Assembly: GCF_051622035.1 (NCBI RefSeq)
Contig: NC_135360.1
Coordinates: forward strand, 33,249,206-33,313,205
DNA from: Arctopsyche grandis
Taxonomy: Eukaryota; Arthropoda; Insecta; Trichoptera; Hydropsychidae
Direction of reading: 5' to 3'
DNA length: 64,000 bases
The translations under genes and the position numbers were made by a program. Of this stretch, positions 44,591 to 58,089 are shown piece by piece; within the stretch, counting starts at the first letter, position 1; every line of letters starts with the position of its first letter. A model generated the notes under the pieces. The model was not told where the DNA came from, made no database searches, and was given only the letters and a program-made list of their open reading frames with translations.

Positions 44591-44925
44591 TTCGAATTCA
44601 ATGGGTCAAACGTGACTTTTTGTTGCTGAGTTTTATCGTGAAAATATTTCGATATACATATACTCAATATTGATCAATTTTATTTTTGATGGTTACCTCA
44701 ACTTGACATTTTATTTTATTTTTATTTTATTTTATTTTTTTATTTAATTTACACCAAGAAGGCCAAACAGGTAAACCCAATACACCTTCCTGGCCAAAGA
44801 CAATTATATAAACATATATGTACACCATCCATATATACACAAATACTTACACGTATACACAAATACACATACATACATACATAAATATAAAATACACATA
44901 TATACATATACATACATACACACCT

Positions 44926-45088
<163 letters not shown>

Positions 45089-46485
45089 CATATACATACA
45101 TACACATATAAATATACATATACACATACATTACATACATCCATAAACATACAAACATTATACATGCATATACACATAAACACATAAATAAAGCTAAATT
45201 ACTCATATATATATAAAAATAAAAAATAGCATACATATATAAATAAAGATAAAACCAACATACATACACATTATGCTAAATAATAAAATTACAAAATGAA
45301 AACAACATGTGTAAATATGTATGTAGCTAGAAGTCATTTAAAATATGCTGCCTGACAGAACTGTATGATGAAGTAAAAACATCAAGACTCCCAGAAAGCA
45401 GGTTAAATAGTCGAATGGCTCTTGAAAGGGGTGAGTCATCAAGCACATTAGTTCTGGCCCGAATAGGCAGGAATAGAGTTCTGGAGCGAGATTCTCTCAG
45501 TTTCTCAGGTACTCTAAGTTTAAGATTACACAGAACTTCAGGAAGATGACATTCACCCCTTAGAATTTTTAGAAAAAGCTTACCAAGATGATTGTTTCTA
45601 CGTGAAGCTAAGGAGTCAAAGCCGAAGGAGCCCATGACAAACTTACTGGGAAATAAGTAGGGATAGCGCCCAAACTCTCTCATGTAGAGATAGTGAAGAA
45701 ATTTTCTTTGCACCCTCTCTAACATTAGCGTGTACCTTAAATGATTAGGACTCCATATGGCCGAGCCAGATTCAAGCCAACTGCGCACCAATGTAGTATA
45801 CAGTAAACGCGTCACTCTGGTGCTATTAAAGGCGCGTGAGTTTCTGATGACGAAGTTTTTGTAGCCCTATTGCACACATCTTGGATATGAGAATAAAAAT
45901 TCCAGATATTTGAAAAAGTAATTCCCAAATCCTTGATATGTGTGTGACGGGCAAGAATAGAGCCATCAATATTGTAACCAAATTCAATTGATGATCGAGA
46001 TCTGGAAAAAGAGACAATGTGACACTTGTCAACGCTTATCGGAAGACAATTTGAGTGTGAACAAATAACGAGTGAATCTAAATCGCTCTGTAGCAGTAGA
46101 GCATCGGAAGAAGATTCAACGCACCTAAAAAGTTTTAGATCATCTGCATATAATAAGAAGTTGCAGTTGTGGAATATTTCCCTAATATCATTAACAAATA
46201 AAATGAATAGTAAGGGGCCGAGATTAGAACCCTGTGGAACACCAGAGCAGGTTGGGTATTCAACAGAAGAATAAATTCCATATTTTACAAACTGACGTCG
46301 ATCCTTGAGATAATTTGTGAATAACTGAGAGAGACCATATGAGACACCATAACCAATTAGTTTATTGATAAGGATGGAGTGATTTACTTTGTCGAAAGCC
46401 TTTTCGAAATCCGTGTAAACAGTATCTGTTTGAATATTAGCATCCAAGGAACCTGTTACAAAACCAGAAAATGACAACAAATTTG

Positions 46486-46938
46486 ACAAACAGAAAATGA
46501 CAAACAAATGACAAAAACAAACACTCACCTCAGAGGTCACTCGCTTAGACTCCAAAAAGATAAATCTAATAAATTGATCAGAGATACATTCTTTTCTAAC
46601 AGAGTGGTTTCAGTTTGGAATAGTCTTCCCAACGATTTAGTAACCTCTATTAATATTAATATTTTTAAGAATAAACTTGATACTTTTTTTAAAACCAAAG
46701 GATTTTTGTGATTCTTCTTTCCCATAATCATATTTCTGTATTTTTATCTTTTTTGTTTATATATTTTATATTTTTTTTCTTCTCTTATTTTATTTTATTT
46801 TAATATTGTTTTTTTAATGTATTTTAATTTTTCTCATTTTTTTATTGCATATATGTATAATTTGTAAAATATGTTTATTCAAACCCCTTGGGCCTATCGG
46901 CTTTGCCGCCTCCCCCAAGTATATTAAATAAATAAATA
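46486..46938 (+). mobile_element. CR1-group LINE 3' fragment inserted in the other LINE
   Basis: The frame to 46711 encodes LRGHSLRLQKDKSNKLIRDT, FFSNRVVSVWNSLPNDLV and FKNKLDTFF, the usual C-terminal end of CR1/L2-group LINE proteins. The 3' end has GGGCCTATCGGCTTTGCCGC and a (TAAA)n tail. AAATTTG on each side is a likely target duplication. It is strongly 5' truncated. Confidence 0.8.
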
Positions 46939-48190
46939 AAATTTGTGGTCGTTGAACGTTGTGGACGAAATCCATGTTGCTGATCAATAATCATACTCTG
47001 GCAATGATTGAAAATATACCTATGAAGTATAATTTCAAAAAGTTTTGCAGAAGAGGATATTATAGCAACCAGGCGATAGTTTCTAATGGAATACTTATCT
47101 CCTTTTTTATGGATCGGAGTTACTTTCGAACACTTCCATGATACAGGAAAAACTGAAGTCTTCAGCATTAGATTAAAAATAAAAATCAATGGAGACGAGA
47201 GTCCAGGCTCACTACCCTTTAAAATGAAATCTGGAATGAAATCTGGTCCAAAAGATTTAATATTTTTAATTTTACCAAAACCGTAGCGTAAATCAGATAT
47301 ATGGAACTTGTCAACAGACAATAATGGAAACATGGAGGAATCTAAACTAGGGGAAGTCATAACAGTAGTCGAATCAAAAACCGAATGAAAATAGTTAGCA
47401 AAGGCATTTGCGATGCTGTCATGACCAATAAAGTCCTCATCCATATCGTGCATTTTCGTAAGTTTTGAATCTATAATTCGTTTGCTGTTGATGAAGCTCC
47501 AAAAATTTTTCGGATTCTGAGCAATTGAATTTTCACAATTAGTAATGTATTCCTCGTAAGCGGAAGTCGAGATCCGCTTAAAAAGAGTACGCAAGTTGCA
47601 GAAATCAATACAAAATGTAGGATCTTTATATTTTTTCCATATTTTATGTGCATTAATGAAATTATTCGGGAATTATACCACTTTGGGTAAACCCTTGCTT
47701 CATTAATTTGACGCTTTCTCATAAAACATTTATCAAATACAGAGTTAACGATACTATAAAAGGAATCAACGGCAGAATTAACATCAACGCACTCATATAG
47801 TTTATCCCAATTACAAGCAAAAAACATACTATTGAGGATCACGAAATCAACACCATCAAACAACCATCCACCCGGAGCCGGTATATTAACAGAATGAAAA
47901 TGAGAGGAAGCCGAAACAAGTGTATTTACTTCTAACTCAAGCGCCGGATGGTATGGATCCTCAGGCAGCAAAGGAAATAGGCTTCTAGATACATTGCAAG
48001 AAATAAAATTTAAATTAGTGAAAATTAAATCTAATAAATTATTATTACAATTAGTTATTGAGTTCAATTGACTCATATTAAATAGTTCTGACATAAAAAT
48101 TAATTCATTAGGATTAAAATCACCCAAGATCATGACTTTCCTGCCAGCCAAAACATTAAAATTATTAAAACATACCTTAAACAATGTGTG

Positions 48191-49125
48191 CGCTGCGCTG
48201 CCTCTTACAAACTATCAATTTGCATGTGGAATCGATCACAAGCGATAAAGACGTAAATTTTTATCTTTACAATTAATTGATTAATTTATAATGACATACA
48301 AAGGTCGATTAAATGGGAACGATAAGTTATACAAAAGATAACTATCAATTGTCTACAACAAATATTATACTAACTTGAGCTAACAATATTTCAAACGGTT
48401 ATCGAAATTATATGTATGTAGTAAGTACATATGAATGCTTCATTTGGAAAGAAAATGTGTCAGATTCTCATAAGATTTCAAAGGAAAATCCCGGAAAAGT
48501 TATGTTGATTCCAATTGAAACATTCGCAATGGGGAAAATCTCGCTTTGAAGATCGTTAGTCGCATCACACTAATTCGTACAAGTTACGAGGTGGTTTTAA
48601 TCCGCAGAGCGCGAGGTTCGCTCAGTTATGCGCGTTCAACTATCACGCTCAATAAAGTGCCTTCTTTATGCACACTTCAGAGCCAGGGTAAAATACAAAT
48701 TAAGGGAGGGAAGGGCACTGCTTATTTGTTATGTTTAATGTTTTTAATTGGCGCTGCGGGACGACGAGACGCAGACGAGAGAGAATGTATCGACAGGTGA
48801 TGCAAAATAAAAATAAATGATCATATAACGCAATGTAACATAAGCAGTAACATCTCCTCAAGTACTTATGTACATATATGAAGTTGCGATTTGTACATTA
48901 AATTATCGTATATAGTAGTAAAGTGAGGCTGCAGTATATTATCGTGCCATTTAAATTTTACGACTTTGAAATAGCATATGAGAAAAAGGTTCGAAATGAT
49001 TGTATACTTATACGATCCAAAAACTGTGCTGATAATTAATAATATTGTAATTACATAGTTAGTAGGAATTAACTAAATAATTGTTTTTTCGAAGCACTCT
49101 CATGAAACTTTTATATATGAAATTA
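48191..49125. other. Intergenic, downstream of the zinc-finger gene
   Basis: No recognised gene. A GC-richer piece (48550-48800) has an unrecognised open frame on the plus strand. Confidence 0.4.
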
Positions 49126-50784
49126 TTAAAACATGAAATTATACACACCGTTGGAATATAATAAATCATCGTCGAGCGAGTTGATGAGCGACGGCACGTT
49201 GACATCGGGCATGTCTGGAGCTATATCGAAGGAATCAATCGGATCCTTCTCGTAGTTGTCGCTCATCGCCAGCTCCAGTTCGATGAGCTCTTCCGCCACC
49301 GACGACTCTAGCAGATCCTGGCCGTCGTACGTCTCACCGTCGCTGTACGCGTTCCGATACACGGAGCCGTCCAGCTCCGATTTACCAACGTCCAACGGGG
49401 AGCAGTGGTCAGCTCCGGTGTGCTCTTTATCGTCCTCGCTGCCGCACGAATAAGTGGAGATCAGATTGTGGAGAGATTCGTTCTGATCGATCAAGCCGAG
49501 ATCCACACACATCGTGTTCAGATCTAAGTCGTCCAACGACACATCCTCAATGAGATTACCAGTCTTTCCGACGTCGTTGTTGTTGAAGGTGTCGTTGGGT
49601 AGCGGATATTCATCGTGAGGTTTCTTCACAGAGGCGTTGACCAGACCCACCGAAGTCAGCGGTTTTCCCGTCTTGTGGTCGACCTTGTGCACTCGGCGCA
49701 CGTGTTTAAGCCAGTTGGGATAGTTGGCGAACAGCCTAGTGCAGTATTTGCAAGCGTATGGCTTCTCTCCGGTGTGTACGTTCATGTGATCTTTCAGCTT
49801 CAGCGAATTGAAGAAGCCCTTGTTGCAGACTTTACAGAATAGAGTGGCGGCTTCGGTGTGCAGTTTGTGGTGGTCGCTGAGGTACCGTCGCGTCTTGTAC
49901 GACTTGTTGCATATCTGGCACAAGAATTGTCTGTCGTTTGAGTGCGCCACGAGATGGCTCTCGAGTTTCGATTTGTTGGTGAATGTTCTCGGACAGAATT
50001 CGCAAAGGTATGGATTGCTGTTGACGTGACTCTCCATGTGAATTTTGAGATTGGCTTGCTGCGTGAACTTCTTCCCGCACGTAGCGCACATCAGATACTG
50101 GCCGACTTTGTGCTTCAGCATGTGCATACGGAGACCGGTGGCCGATTGTAATCTAAAAAAATCAAAATTCAATACCAACAACCATGTAAATACTACAACA
50201 CAAGTATAAAAAGCATGTAAAGTGGCCTACGTCTTGCCGCATTCATTGCAGGAGTGTTGGATATTGCCGTTGTGACAAGAGCCGATGTGTCTGTTTAGGT
50301 TGGATACTGAATGGTATACTTTGTTACAGATTTTACACGACAAGGGATTCCCATGGGTGATGTTTACATGACTGCTCAGTTGACTTTGTTGAGAGAATCC
50401 CTTGTTGCATATATTACATCTGCGGAGAAATTTGAAGCATGTTAAACACGATGAAATGGTGTGTGTATATATATTCGAGGTTTGTCGGGCTTACTTGTAT
50501 CTGCCACCGATGACGTGGCGATAGCAGTGATTGCGGAATTTGTTGTAATCTTCGAAGTCCTTACGGCACAGCGTGCAGGTGAAGATGACTTTGCATCCGG
50601 GATGTTTTTCTTTGTAGTGTCTGAAGTATGAGTATTGTTTGGTATAAATTTTGTTGCATGTCCTGCATAGGATGCCGCACGATTTTTGCCAATTGGTGTT
50701 TTGTTTCGGTTCGCCGAAAGCGGAATTTGCGTTGTCGCCCATTTGTGGAGATTTTTCTTTGTCGTCGTCAGAAAAGTTGACCAT
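49126..50784 (-). CDS. C2H2 zinc-finger protein with ten fingers and acidic tail
   Basis: Exons on the minus strand: 50784-50495, 50419-50231, 50152-49126; phases fit, introns GT-AG; 501 aa. Ten C2H2 fingers are visible: two in exon 1 (CRTCNKIYTKQYSYFRHYKE and CTLCRKDFEDYNKFRNHCYR), two and a half in exon 2, the rest in exon 3 (for example CEFCPRTFTNKSKLESHLVA, CKVCNKGFFNSLKLKDHMNV). One linker is the canonical HTGEKPYAC. The last third is acidic, Asp/Glu-rich and finger-free, which could be a regulatory or activation region. It is probably a nuclear DNA-binding transcription factor. I cannot name an orthologue. A partial DNA-level copy is at 24577-25702. Confidence 0.92.
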
Positions 50785-52282
50785 TATATGTTTGCATCAA
50801 CTCGTTTGAAATTTTGCGTCCTAATAGGGGTTTTGTCTTGGATTTTTGTTTCTTGGTTTGTTTTTTTTTTTTGTATGAATTTTATTTCATTGTATGGTCT
50901 TTTGTTTATGCGTAGTAATTTATTGGATTTTTGGATTGTGCAGGCATTTTTTTTTGAAATTTTTTTTTTCACCTAGAAAAAGATTTAAATGTTAAAAGGC
51001 ACTGAATTTTTTTTCATTAAAATGGAAATAGAAATATTTTTATTCAATTTTTACTTTTTAATTCTATAATCGGAACGATCTAGCATTAAACTTACGTAAA
51101 TGTACATTTTATCCTCCACTCGACCCACAATTAGCCAATTACAATTCGTTTCAGTTTCGCATTGTATTGTTCGTGCATATAGCCATAGGTAGAATTTGAT
51201 CTTTATTTTTTATTAATGAGTTTGTGTTTGGTATTTTGAAATAATTACATTAATAAAATTTTAATATAAAAAAAGTAAGTTGTTGATATTATTAATTTAT
51301 TTATGGAAAAACGTATACCTATATTTTATATTGAAGGAGATTTATATCTTTTAGACGATAAAAGTAATTGTCAACGTCATGTTATGGCAGCAAAGCTTAC
51401 AGTAATATTATTATTTATTTATTATTTTAATTCTCCCATTCCTCGAGGCCTCCATTTCTTAAATTCACTGGATGGTGCCATTGACATTTGCCATATCTCT
51501 TTTCATTCGCTGCACCGCTTCCTCGGTTGCGGGGGTCGCGACCAACAAGAGCAGTTTATAGTAGACAATATTAATAAATATAATTAATTCAAACTCAAAA
51601 ATTATTATTTTGATAGCTTAACTTTTGTATTCATTAATTATATGCTCTACAACCTATATATGAATACTACATATTATACTATTTTGTAGTATTAATATAT
51701 AGGTTGTAATTAGCTGAGATAAATAATAAAATAAAGACTTCGAAAAATGCCTTGGGATTCTTCTCATGTACCTCGCAAGATTATAAAATCGAAAATTATT
51801 GATATATAGAAAGATCCGAGTACTATTATTGATAAAACAGTTTTAAATCGATTTCATTCATTTTGAATAGTTCTATTTTATATGTAGATTCTCATCTTCA
51901 GTACAACAGTTACGTACTGAAGATGAGAATGACAATTCCACTATTCATATTAAATATACTTTTTTTTCGTGAGATTATTTTCACATGTATAGGAATAGAC
52001 GAAGGAAGTACAATTGATTGCATTTATCTACTTGTCGTCTATAACAGTGATATATTGGTCGTGCCGGCTCGACTATTGTAAATTTTGAAAAATATTGTCA
52101 CCATAACGTACTAACAAAAATAAAAATAAATTCAAAACGAACTAAAAAATCCAATAAAAGACGTATGAATAGCAGTGTGTCCAAGCTGTGGGAATCCGGA
52201 AGCCATTTGGATTATTTATTGTGCCCAATTCCAAGAATGCTTTTATCGAGTCTCCGGAATTCAGATTGTACTCCGTATTTAA
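50785..52282. other. Intergenic, upstream of the zinc-finger gene
   Basis: AT-rich. It contains an inverted repeat at 51649-51709 (ACAACCTATATAT and its inverse) and a perfect hairpin at 51888-51930. A short GC-richer block (51430-51550) with CTCGAGGCCTCCATTTCTTA looks like a repeat fragment of unknown type. No gene recognised. Confidence 0.4.
51888..51930. repeat. Perfect 17 bp hairpin
   Basis: ATTCTCATCTTCAGTAC, a nine-base loop, then the exact inverted arm. Confidence 0.85.
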
Positions 52283-52796
52283 CCGTTTGCCCGCGGTCGT
52301 CTTCTATGGAAGCTTTGCGCGACAAGTCTGTCGTTTGCGCGGCTGTCTTCCATAGAATTTCTGAACTTTGCACGGGATTTTGAGCCTTATATGCGCCTAT
52401 TTCAACTGTTTCAAGGTTCAAAATTGATCGAATATATTACTGAGAGTTGAATGCCATCTATTCGATTTGCTTAAAATGAATATATACCAGTCAAAATTAG
52501 TGGTTTTGTGGAACCATACTGAAACCTCGTTTATGTGACGTCACGTCTGTTGAACAATGGCGACGATACGTCTCAATTGTATGAAGAATGATTATTTGAC
52601 AATTAAGCCAAAACTACGAGATATATTATGTATTTTATTGTTTAAAATAATACTTTATGTGTTAATTAACATATCTGGTTACTTGAGTGAATATTAAAAT
52701 CTGTATTTAAGGTCGAAAACTTGATTGCCAAATTCGCGAAAAAGGCGCCGCCGCGTACAGGGTTTGTTCGCTATATTTATTGCCGCGGGCAAAGGG
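52283..52796. mobile_element. piggyBac-like MITE
   Basis: Ends CCGTTTGCCCGCGG and CCGCGGGCAAAGGG with TTAA on both sides; 514 bp. It is the same family as 23346-23768 in reverse orientation, with an extra segment of about 100 bp near its right end. Confidence 0.85.
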
Positions 52797-53650
52797 TTAA
52801 AATACACCACCAAAATTGTATTCGTATTAGAATTAAAGGTAAAGGGTGAATGATACCGTCGGCTGAGCGGGCAGGTACTAACATTTCAAAAGTTCCAGAA
52901 AGCCCTCTTTTCAGATCCAACCGGCAGATAAACAGATAAAACGGGATGGACCATGTTGCATGTTTTGGAGCATCGTGAGGGCTGAAAAGTGGCTGAGGCT
53001 GAGGCTGAGGCTGAGGGGCGGAGGTGGCGGCCTGCAAGCATGCATCTGAAATGCGCAAATGTAAATAGAGAGTGTATGAAGTAGACCATATAGTGTAAAT
53101 AGGCGTTTGGAGGTTATGTGCGCAGCGAGAGGCGGCGTGCAAGACCTGTTGCTCGCGAGCTGGTGGTTAGGGGGCGGAGGCGCCGGCCCTGGGGGGCGCC
53201 GGGGGGCGAGGGGGGGGCGCCAACGGCCCGGGGGGGGTCTCCATGGCGGCAGCGTCGCCCGCCCGCCCCGCTCGCACTCTCTCCTACACTTCTTCCGACA
53301 ATCTGACACTTCTACGCTCCTACACCCCTACACTTCTACACTTCTACACTTCTACACTTCTACACTTCTACATTTCTGCATTCTGCGCTCTGAATTCCTT
53401 CCCATCTCCTATTCCTTTTCCTATTTCCATTCTGCAAATCTGAAAAGTAATCTCGCATCTGAAATGCGCATCGACGGCATGCGTACACGTGATATCCTTC
53501 AGTAGGACGCATATATGAAGGATGTCGCAGGGTTGCCAGATTGCTAAATAAAACTTTCCGTCTTTTCGTGAAAACAAAAGACGACGAACCTTCCACAATT
53601 ACTTCGACCAAAGCTTTTATAGCCATCGAGTACTGTACTGTGTGTGTGCC
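52797..53650. other. Intergenic with a GC-rich, G-run island and a minisatellite
   Basis: GAGGCT is repeated near 52990. At about 53100-53290 sequence is extremely GC-rich with long G runs (GGGGGGCGAGGGGGGGCGCC). At 53311-53372 an 8 bp unit (CTACACTT) is repeated. Pro-rich minus-strand frames and Gly-rich plus-strand frames follow from this composition; none has splice or family support. It could be an unassigned CpG-type promoter. Confidence 0.45.
53311..53372. repeat. 8 bp tandem repeat (CTACACTT)n
   Basis: About seven to eight near-perfect units, next to the GC-rich island. Confidence 0.9.
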
Positions 53651-54507
53651 AGAGAAATGTTATAATTAATGGCCGGATCCACAGCGCGCCGTTTATTGTT
53701 CAATTGTTGTCCGAGCCAAAAACCCTCATGGCCGTTGGTTGTCCTCTTACGGCTTCGGCTTTTGTTTTCTCTTTTTTTACACCGACCATCTGTCAGTCGC
53801 TCTAGATTCTCCCGTGGGTCCGGCGCGGACCGCCAGATGCAGCGTCCCTCGTAAAAGCCGGCCTCGAACTAAGCCCCGAACTCTGGCCCCGTGATCCACC
53901 CAAGCGATCACGGCGAGCGCTCATTGGCATCATAGAAGCCCTCCGAGGAGTATGGCTTCTTCCATAGTCGTGCCTCACCGACTATGCTCGACCACGTGTT
54001 CGACCCAAGCCTCGAGCTCTCAGACGCCCGCCATCCGCCGGCCGAGACGGTCTTGGCGTGGCTGGTCTACCTTGCCTGGCCAGCGTACTCATCCAGAGCC
54101 CCCGCCATAAAGGGGCACAAGCGAGAGGCGAGAGGCGCCGAGAAACTCCCCGGCTCGCCATCTACTCCTTAATAAATAAGGATAAACCGACTTGACGTGT
54201 CTAATTCCCCACCCGGCCCTGTTCCAGCACGTGCTCCAGAGCGAGCTGAACGAGAGACGACGACACACACACACAGCCACTGGTCACCCATACATATACA
54301 CACAGTACAGCTCCTGCAGCTAACGTTCAATTGTTGTAAATGCTGTAAGACAGGGAAGGTATGTTGACCGTATCCCGGTCTAACGAAACACATGTTGTGT
54401 AGTTTGAAAGAGGATCGTTTATTTTCGTTCAATTAGTACAATGGTTATTGTATGTACGAAGAGGTTTCTTCGGAGATGTGATCTAGCTGAACTCTAGAGG
54501 CTCACTC

Positions 54508-55716
54508 ACTCTTCTTTGTGGCTGCGTTTTATCGATAGTTTATAGGGTAGTGACACTCCCTTAACCTATCTATCGAACGTGTTGTATGGGATCGGACTCT
54601 CGGTGATGTTTGTGGTGCGGGCTGGCGGCTGCTCGCTTGTGGAGTGTTTGTCGATCTGGAACACTAAGCAAAATTAGTGCAACATCTGTGGGATACTGTC
54701 GGGGTTAGTGTGTTAGTGGGTGGTTAACGGTTATGGACCGTTTGGAGGTGGTTGAGTCTGGTTAGTTAAATGGATGCTAATTTTAGCCTATACCCATCTT
54801 CAGAATGTCGATGGGCCTTTGGTTAATTATTAGTTTAGTCTTGCTGAGGGAATTTATTAAGGGACTGTCTACCTTTCCGAGAGACTTGAAGTAGTTTACG
54901 GCAAGTTTGTGTACGTGTTTGTCAAGGTAGTCAATGTTTAGGTCATTGTGAATTATAGTGTTTCTTGTATACCAGTCGTAGTTGCCCGTGGCACGCAAGA
55001 ATTTGTTTTGTACTGTCTGTAGTCTGAGTATAGATCTGTTGGAGATGGTAGTGTGAGCCCACACGGGGCTCGCGTACGTGATTTGTGGGCGGATGATGGA
55101 TTTATACAGCAAGCACTTGTTTTTAAGCGAGAGTTTGCTGTTTGGTTTGCATAGTGGGTAAAGCTTTGACGCAACTGCCCTAGCTCTACGCACCGCGTTA
55201 GTGATGTGGGGTTTCCTGGTTAATTTGCTATCGATTATTACCCCCAGGTAGCGGGTAGACGTGGTCCAGTTGACTGGTTGGTCGTTTATAATTACTGGCT
55301 TGGCTGGTTTGCACCGATTTTTACGTCTGGAGAAGAATATTGCCTGACTTTTGTCCGGGTTGATTTTCATCAGCCATTTATAGTACCACGCTACCAGTTG
55401 GCCCGAGTACTTCTGGAGGGCGAGCGAGACTCCCTTGGGGCTGACGGAGCTCGCTAAGATGGCAGTGTCATCGGCATACTGTGCGATGTTTGTGTACCTA
55501 TGTGTAGGAGTGGGTATGTTGTGTGTGTACAGGTTGAATAGCGTGGGGCCGAGAATGGAGCCTTGGGGTACCCCAGCGGAGATGCCTCGCTGGGTTGATA
55601 TGTGGTCCTTGAGTTTGACCTGAAATTTCCTTTCTCTTGGGAAGGATGCGATAGATCGTATTGAGTGTGGGGTGATGTTGGCAGCAATCATTTTGTAAAG
55701 GTTGTTGCCCAGAGTG
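54508..55716 (-). mobile_element. Jockey LINE, 5' truncated, inside the solo LTR
   Basis: The minus frame 54783-55691 gives part of the reverse transcriptase: SAGVPQGSILGPTLFNLYTH, catalytic AQYADDTAI, KWLMKINPDKSQAIFFSRR, then LYKSIIRPQITYASPVWAH. This is the standard Jockey order. AGAGGCTCACTC flanks both sides (54496-54507, 55717-55728), a 12 bp target duplication. The frame is open over 302 codons, so the copy is fairly young. Endonuclease and the first reverse transcriptase blocks are missing. Confidence 0.9.
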
Positions 55717-55826
55717 AGAGGCTCACTCTGCCAGTGGAAGTTGCTGCGTTGGTTTATATACCTTCTGGCTTGAAGTGTGTCGTGTGCATTTTCCTTTGTT
55801 CTTGGGTACTCGCGCTGACCTAGTTA

Positions 55827-58089
55827 AGGTCTGTTCATACTTAACAGCACTGCACGGTTTCACCACTGCACGACTCCGTTTCAAATATGTCATTTTATAA
55901 CATTTCTATTCATATCTACCTACACGTCGCGGTCACGTCAAGCTTACATCACTTTGGCCGAGCGCAAGGCAAAATCGGCTTACTTATACATTACAGGCCA
56001 TGACGATACGGCGCAATATTGCTTACGTCGTATTGTCGAGTACTTACAATATGAATGCATACACGTGCATTCGTAGCTACGCGTCAGAATACAAGTCAGC
56101 AAAAATGTTTCGGCGTTTATCGAACGAAAAATTATGTATAATCGCGTTGTTGTTGGAAGAAGAAGCTCAAGAAGGCAATAAAAAAATACGGAGGCGTTTT
56201 GATGTGCATCCCATGTTAAAAAATTCGGGTGTGACCAACCCATGACTTTATCTATGTATTTGAGGAATATAAGAAGGTTACAAAACAAAATTCGATATTG
56301 AACTGATGGCTATGATAGCGATACAAATTGAGCGCAAATGTATGGAAACTTGCACAAAACAAAAGTTCTACTTCCGGTTGTCTGATTTTGTTCAAATTTT
56401 TTTTATTACTAAAAATCACTATCAGTATCATACTCATTAAATATAAAGAAAATAAAAATAATTTTAAAGGTCAAAATAAAATAATGAAATATTGTTTTAA
56501 AAAAAAAAACTACTTCCGGTTTACGAATTCTGACCAAAACCCTACCACCTCTAAGTTAGTACATAAAGGATAGAAATATAAATTTTCAGCTTAATATGCT
56601 CAGGGGTGCGGACAGAGTAGTGGGCACAACATTTTTGACCTTTCTACGAGGAAAAAAATCCCACTTCCGGTTCATTAAATTAAGTAATTTTTTTTTATTT
56701 TTACTTAAAATTACTATTTTTATTATACACAATAAATATCAAGAAGCTTAAAACAATTTAAAAGGTCAAAAAAAAATAATGAAATATTGTTTTTAAAAAA
56801 AATACTACTTCCGGTTTACAAATTCTGACCAAAGCCCTACCAGCTCTTAGTTAGTACATAAAGGATAGAAATATAAATTTTCAGCTTAATACGTTCAGGG
56901 GTGTGGACAGAGTAGTGGGCACAACATTTTCAACCTTTCTAAGTGAAAAAAATCCCACTTCCGGTTTATAAAATTTAATATTTTTTTTTTATTTTCATCA
57001 CATTGCTACAATAATTATACTTGAATTTTTTTGTGACGAACACACATGTTTAAGGGGTCGAAAAAAATAGTGGAAGAAAAATTAAACAAGAGTAAACTGC
57101 CACTTCCGGTTGACAGAGACTTACTAAATTTTATATATAACTTGGTATTAAGCTTAAACTTTTAGATATGAAATTTCAGTTCAATAAACCAAAAGGTTTC
57201 TGAGAAAAACATAAAAAACCTCGATTCTCTAGAGTAAAAGTACTACTTCCGGTTCAGATAGAAATATTTAAAAAATATTAGGTTTAAAAAATTATTATTT
57301 CTATCATATTTAAAAAAAATTCAGTCTGATTCAGTTAGTGGTTTGGAAGATAATTGAATTCAAAAACTTAAAAAAAAGTGGACACCTATAAGGGGAGGTA
57401 CCATTTCCGGCCAACTTAAAAATTTGAAAAAAAAATAACGACGTGTCGATAAGAATTTCATTAACCGATACTAAGTTTCAGTTTGATAGGACTAACGGTG
57501 TTAAAAATATCCCCAAAATACACACACACACACACATTTTTTCTAGATCATGAAAACGTGATCAGTGATCGATTCTGAGTTCGAATCAGTCAAAATCTCG
57601 AGTTCGAATTTTCGCATGATCACAAAACTTCATCTATTGTTACTACGTACATAGATAAAGTAAAAATAGAAAAACCGAAGGAGAGTTTTGGACACTGTAT
57701 AAGGAGCTTGTGGATGATGGACAAAAATTTTTCAAATATTTCCGTAAAAAATTTAATTTTTTTTTAAATATTTGCGCCAAAACCATGTCGAAAGATTGAA
57801 CAGCTGTCAACTGTCACTATCGATAATTGGTCCAAAACAGCAAAGCGGCAGACTCATGGCACGTAATTCGCGTGTATATTTCCACGATGGCCAAAAAAAC
57901 GGATACGATACGTTGACGGATGTTGCTGTAAGGTATGAACAGGAAATGTTAGATACTGCTGTAAGCCTGCCGTGACGTAAACGTGACGGTTGGTATGAAT
58001 ATACCCATACAAAATGTACCAAAGAATACTTTTCGTATGGCCGGATACCTGCTGAAGTCGGTACGTGCTGACTAGGTATGAACAGACCT
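55827..58089 (+). mobile_element. PIF/Harbinger transposon, deleted, split by another repeat
   Basis: Ends AGGTCTGTTCATAC and its inverse are flanked by TTA on each side (55824-55826, 58090-58092); the intact target TTATGGGTTCATACG is seen in the LTR at 20300. The plus strand encodes the HARBI1-type N-terminus: LCIIALLLEEEAQEGNKKIR and RRFDVHPMLKN, then, after an inserted repeat (56225-57660), EGEFWTLYKELVDDGQKFFK. The DDE nuclease domain is gone. Its own sequence is only about 0.83 kb. Confidence 0.88.
56225..57660 (+). repeat. ACTTCCGG-rich repeat, copy 1, inside Harbinger
   Basis: It shares start (GTGACCAACCCATGACTTTA) and end (TACATAGATAAAGTAAAAA) with the copy in MCM3 intron 3. ACTTTATCTATGTA near the start is inverted at the end. 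Seven ACTTCCGG and one ATTTCCGG lie in one orientation, spaced about 140-150 bp, between AT-rich stretches. A short A-rich duplication (AAAAAT) flanks it. No coding. Element class unknown. Confidence 0.75.

Noticed and set aside
52911-53505. Pro-rich and Gly-rich open frames on both strands
   Set aside because: Explained by the GC-rich island and short tandem repeats; no splice sites or family match.
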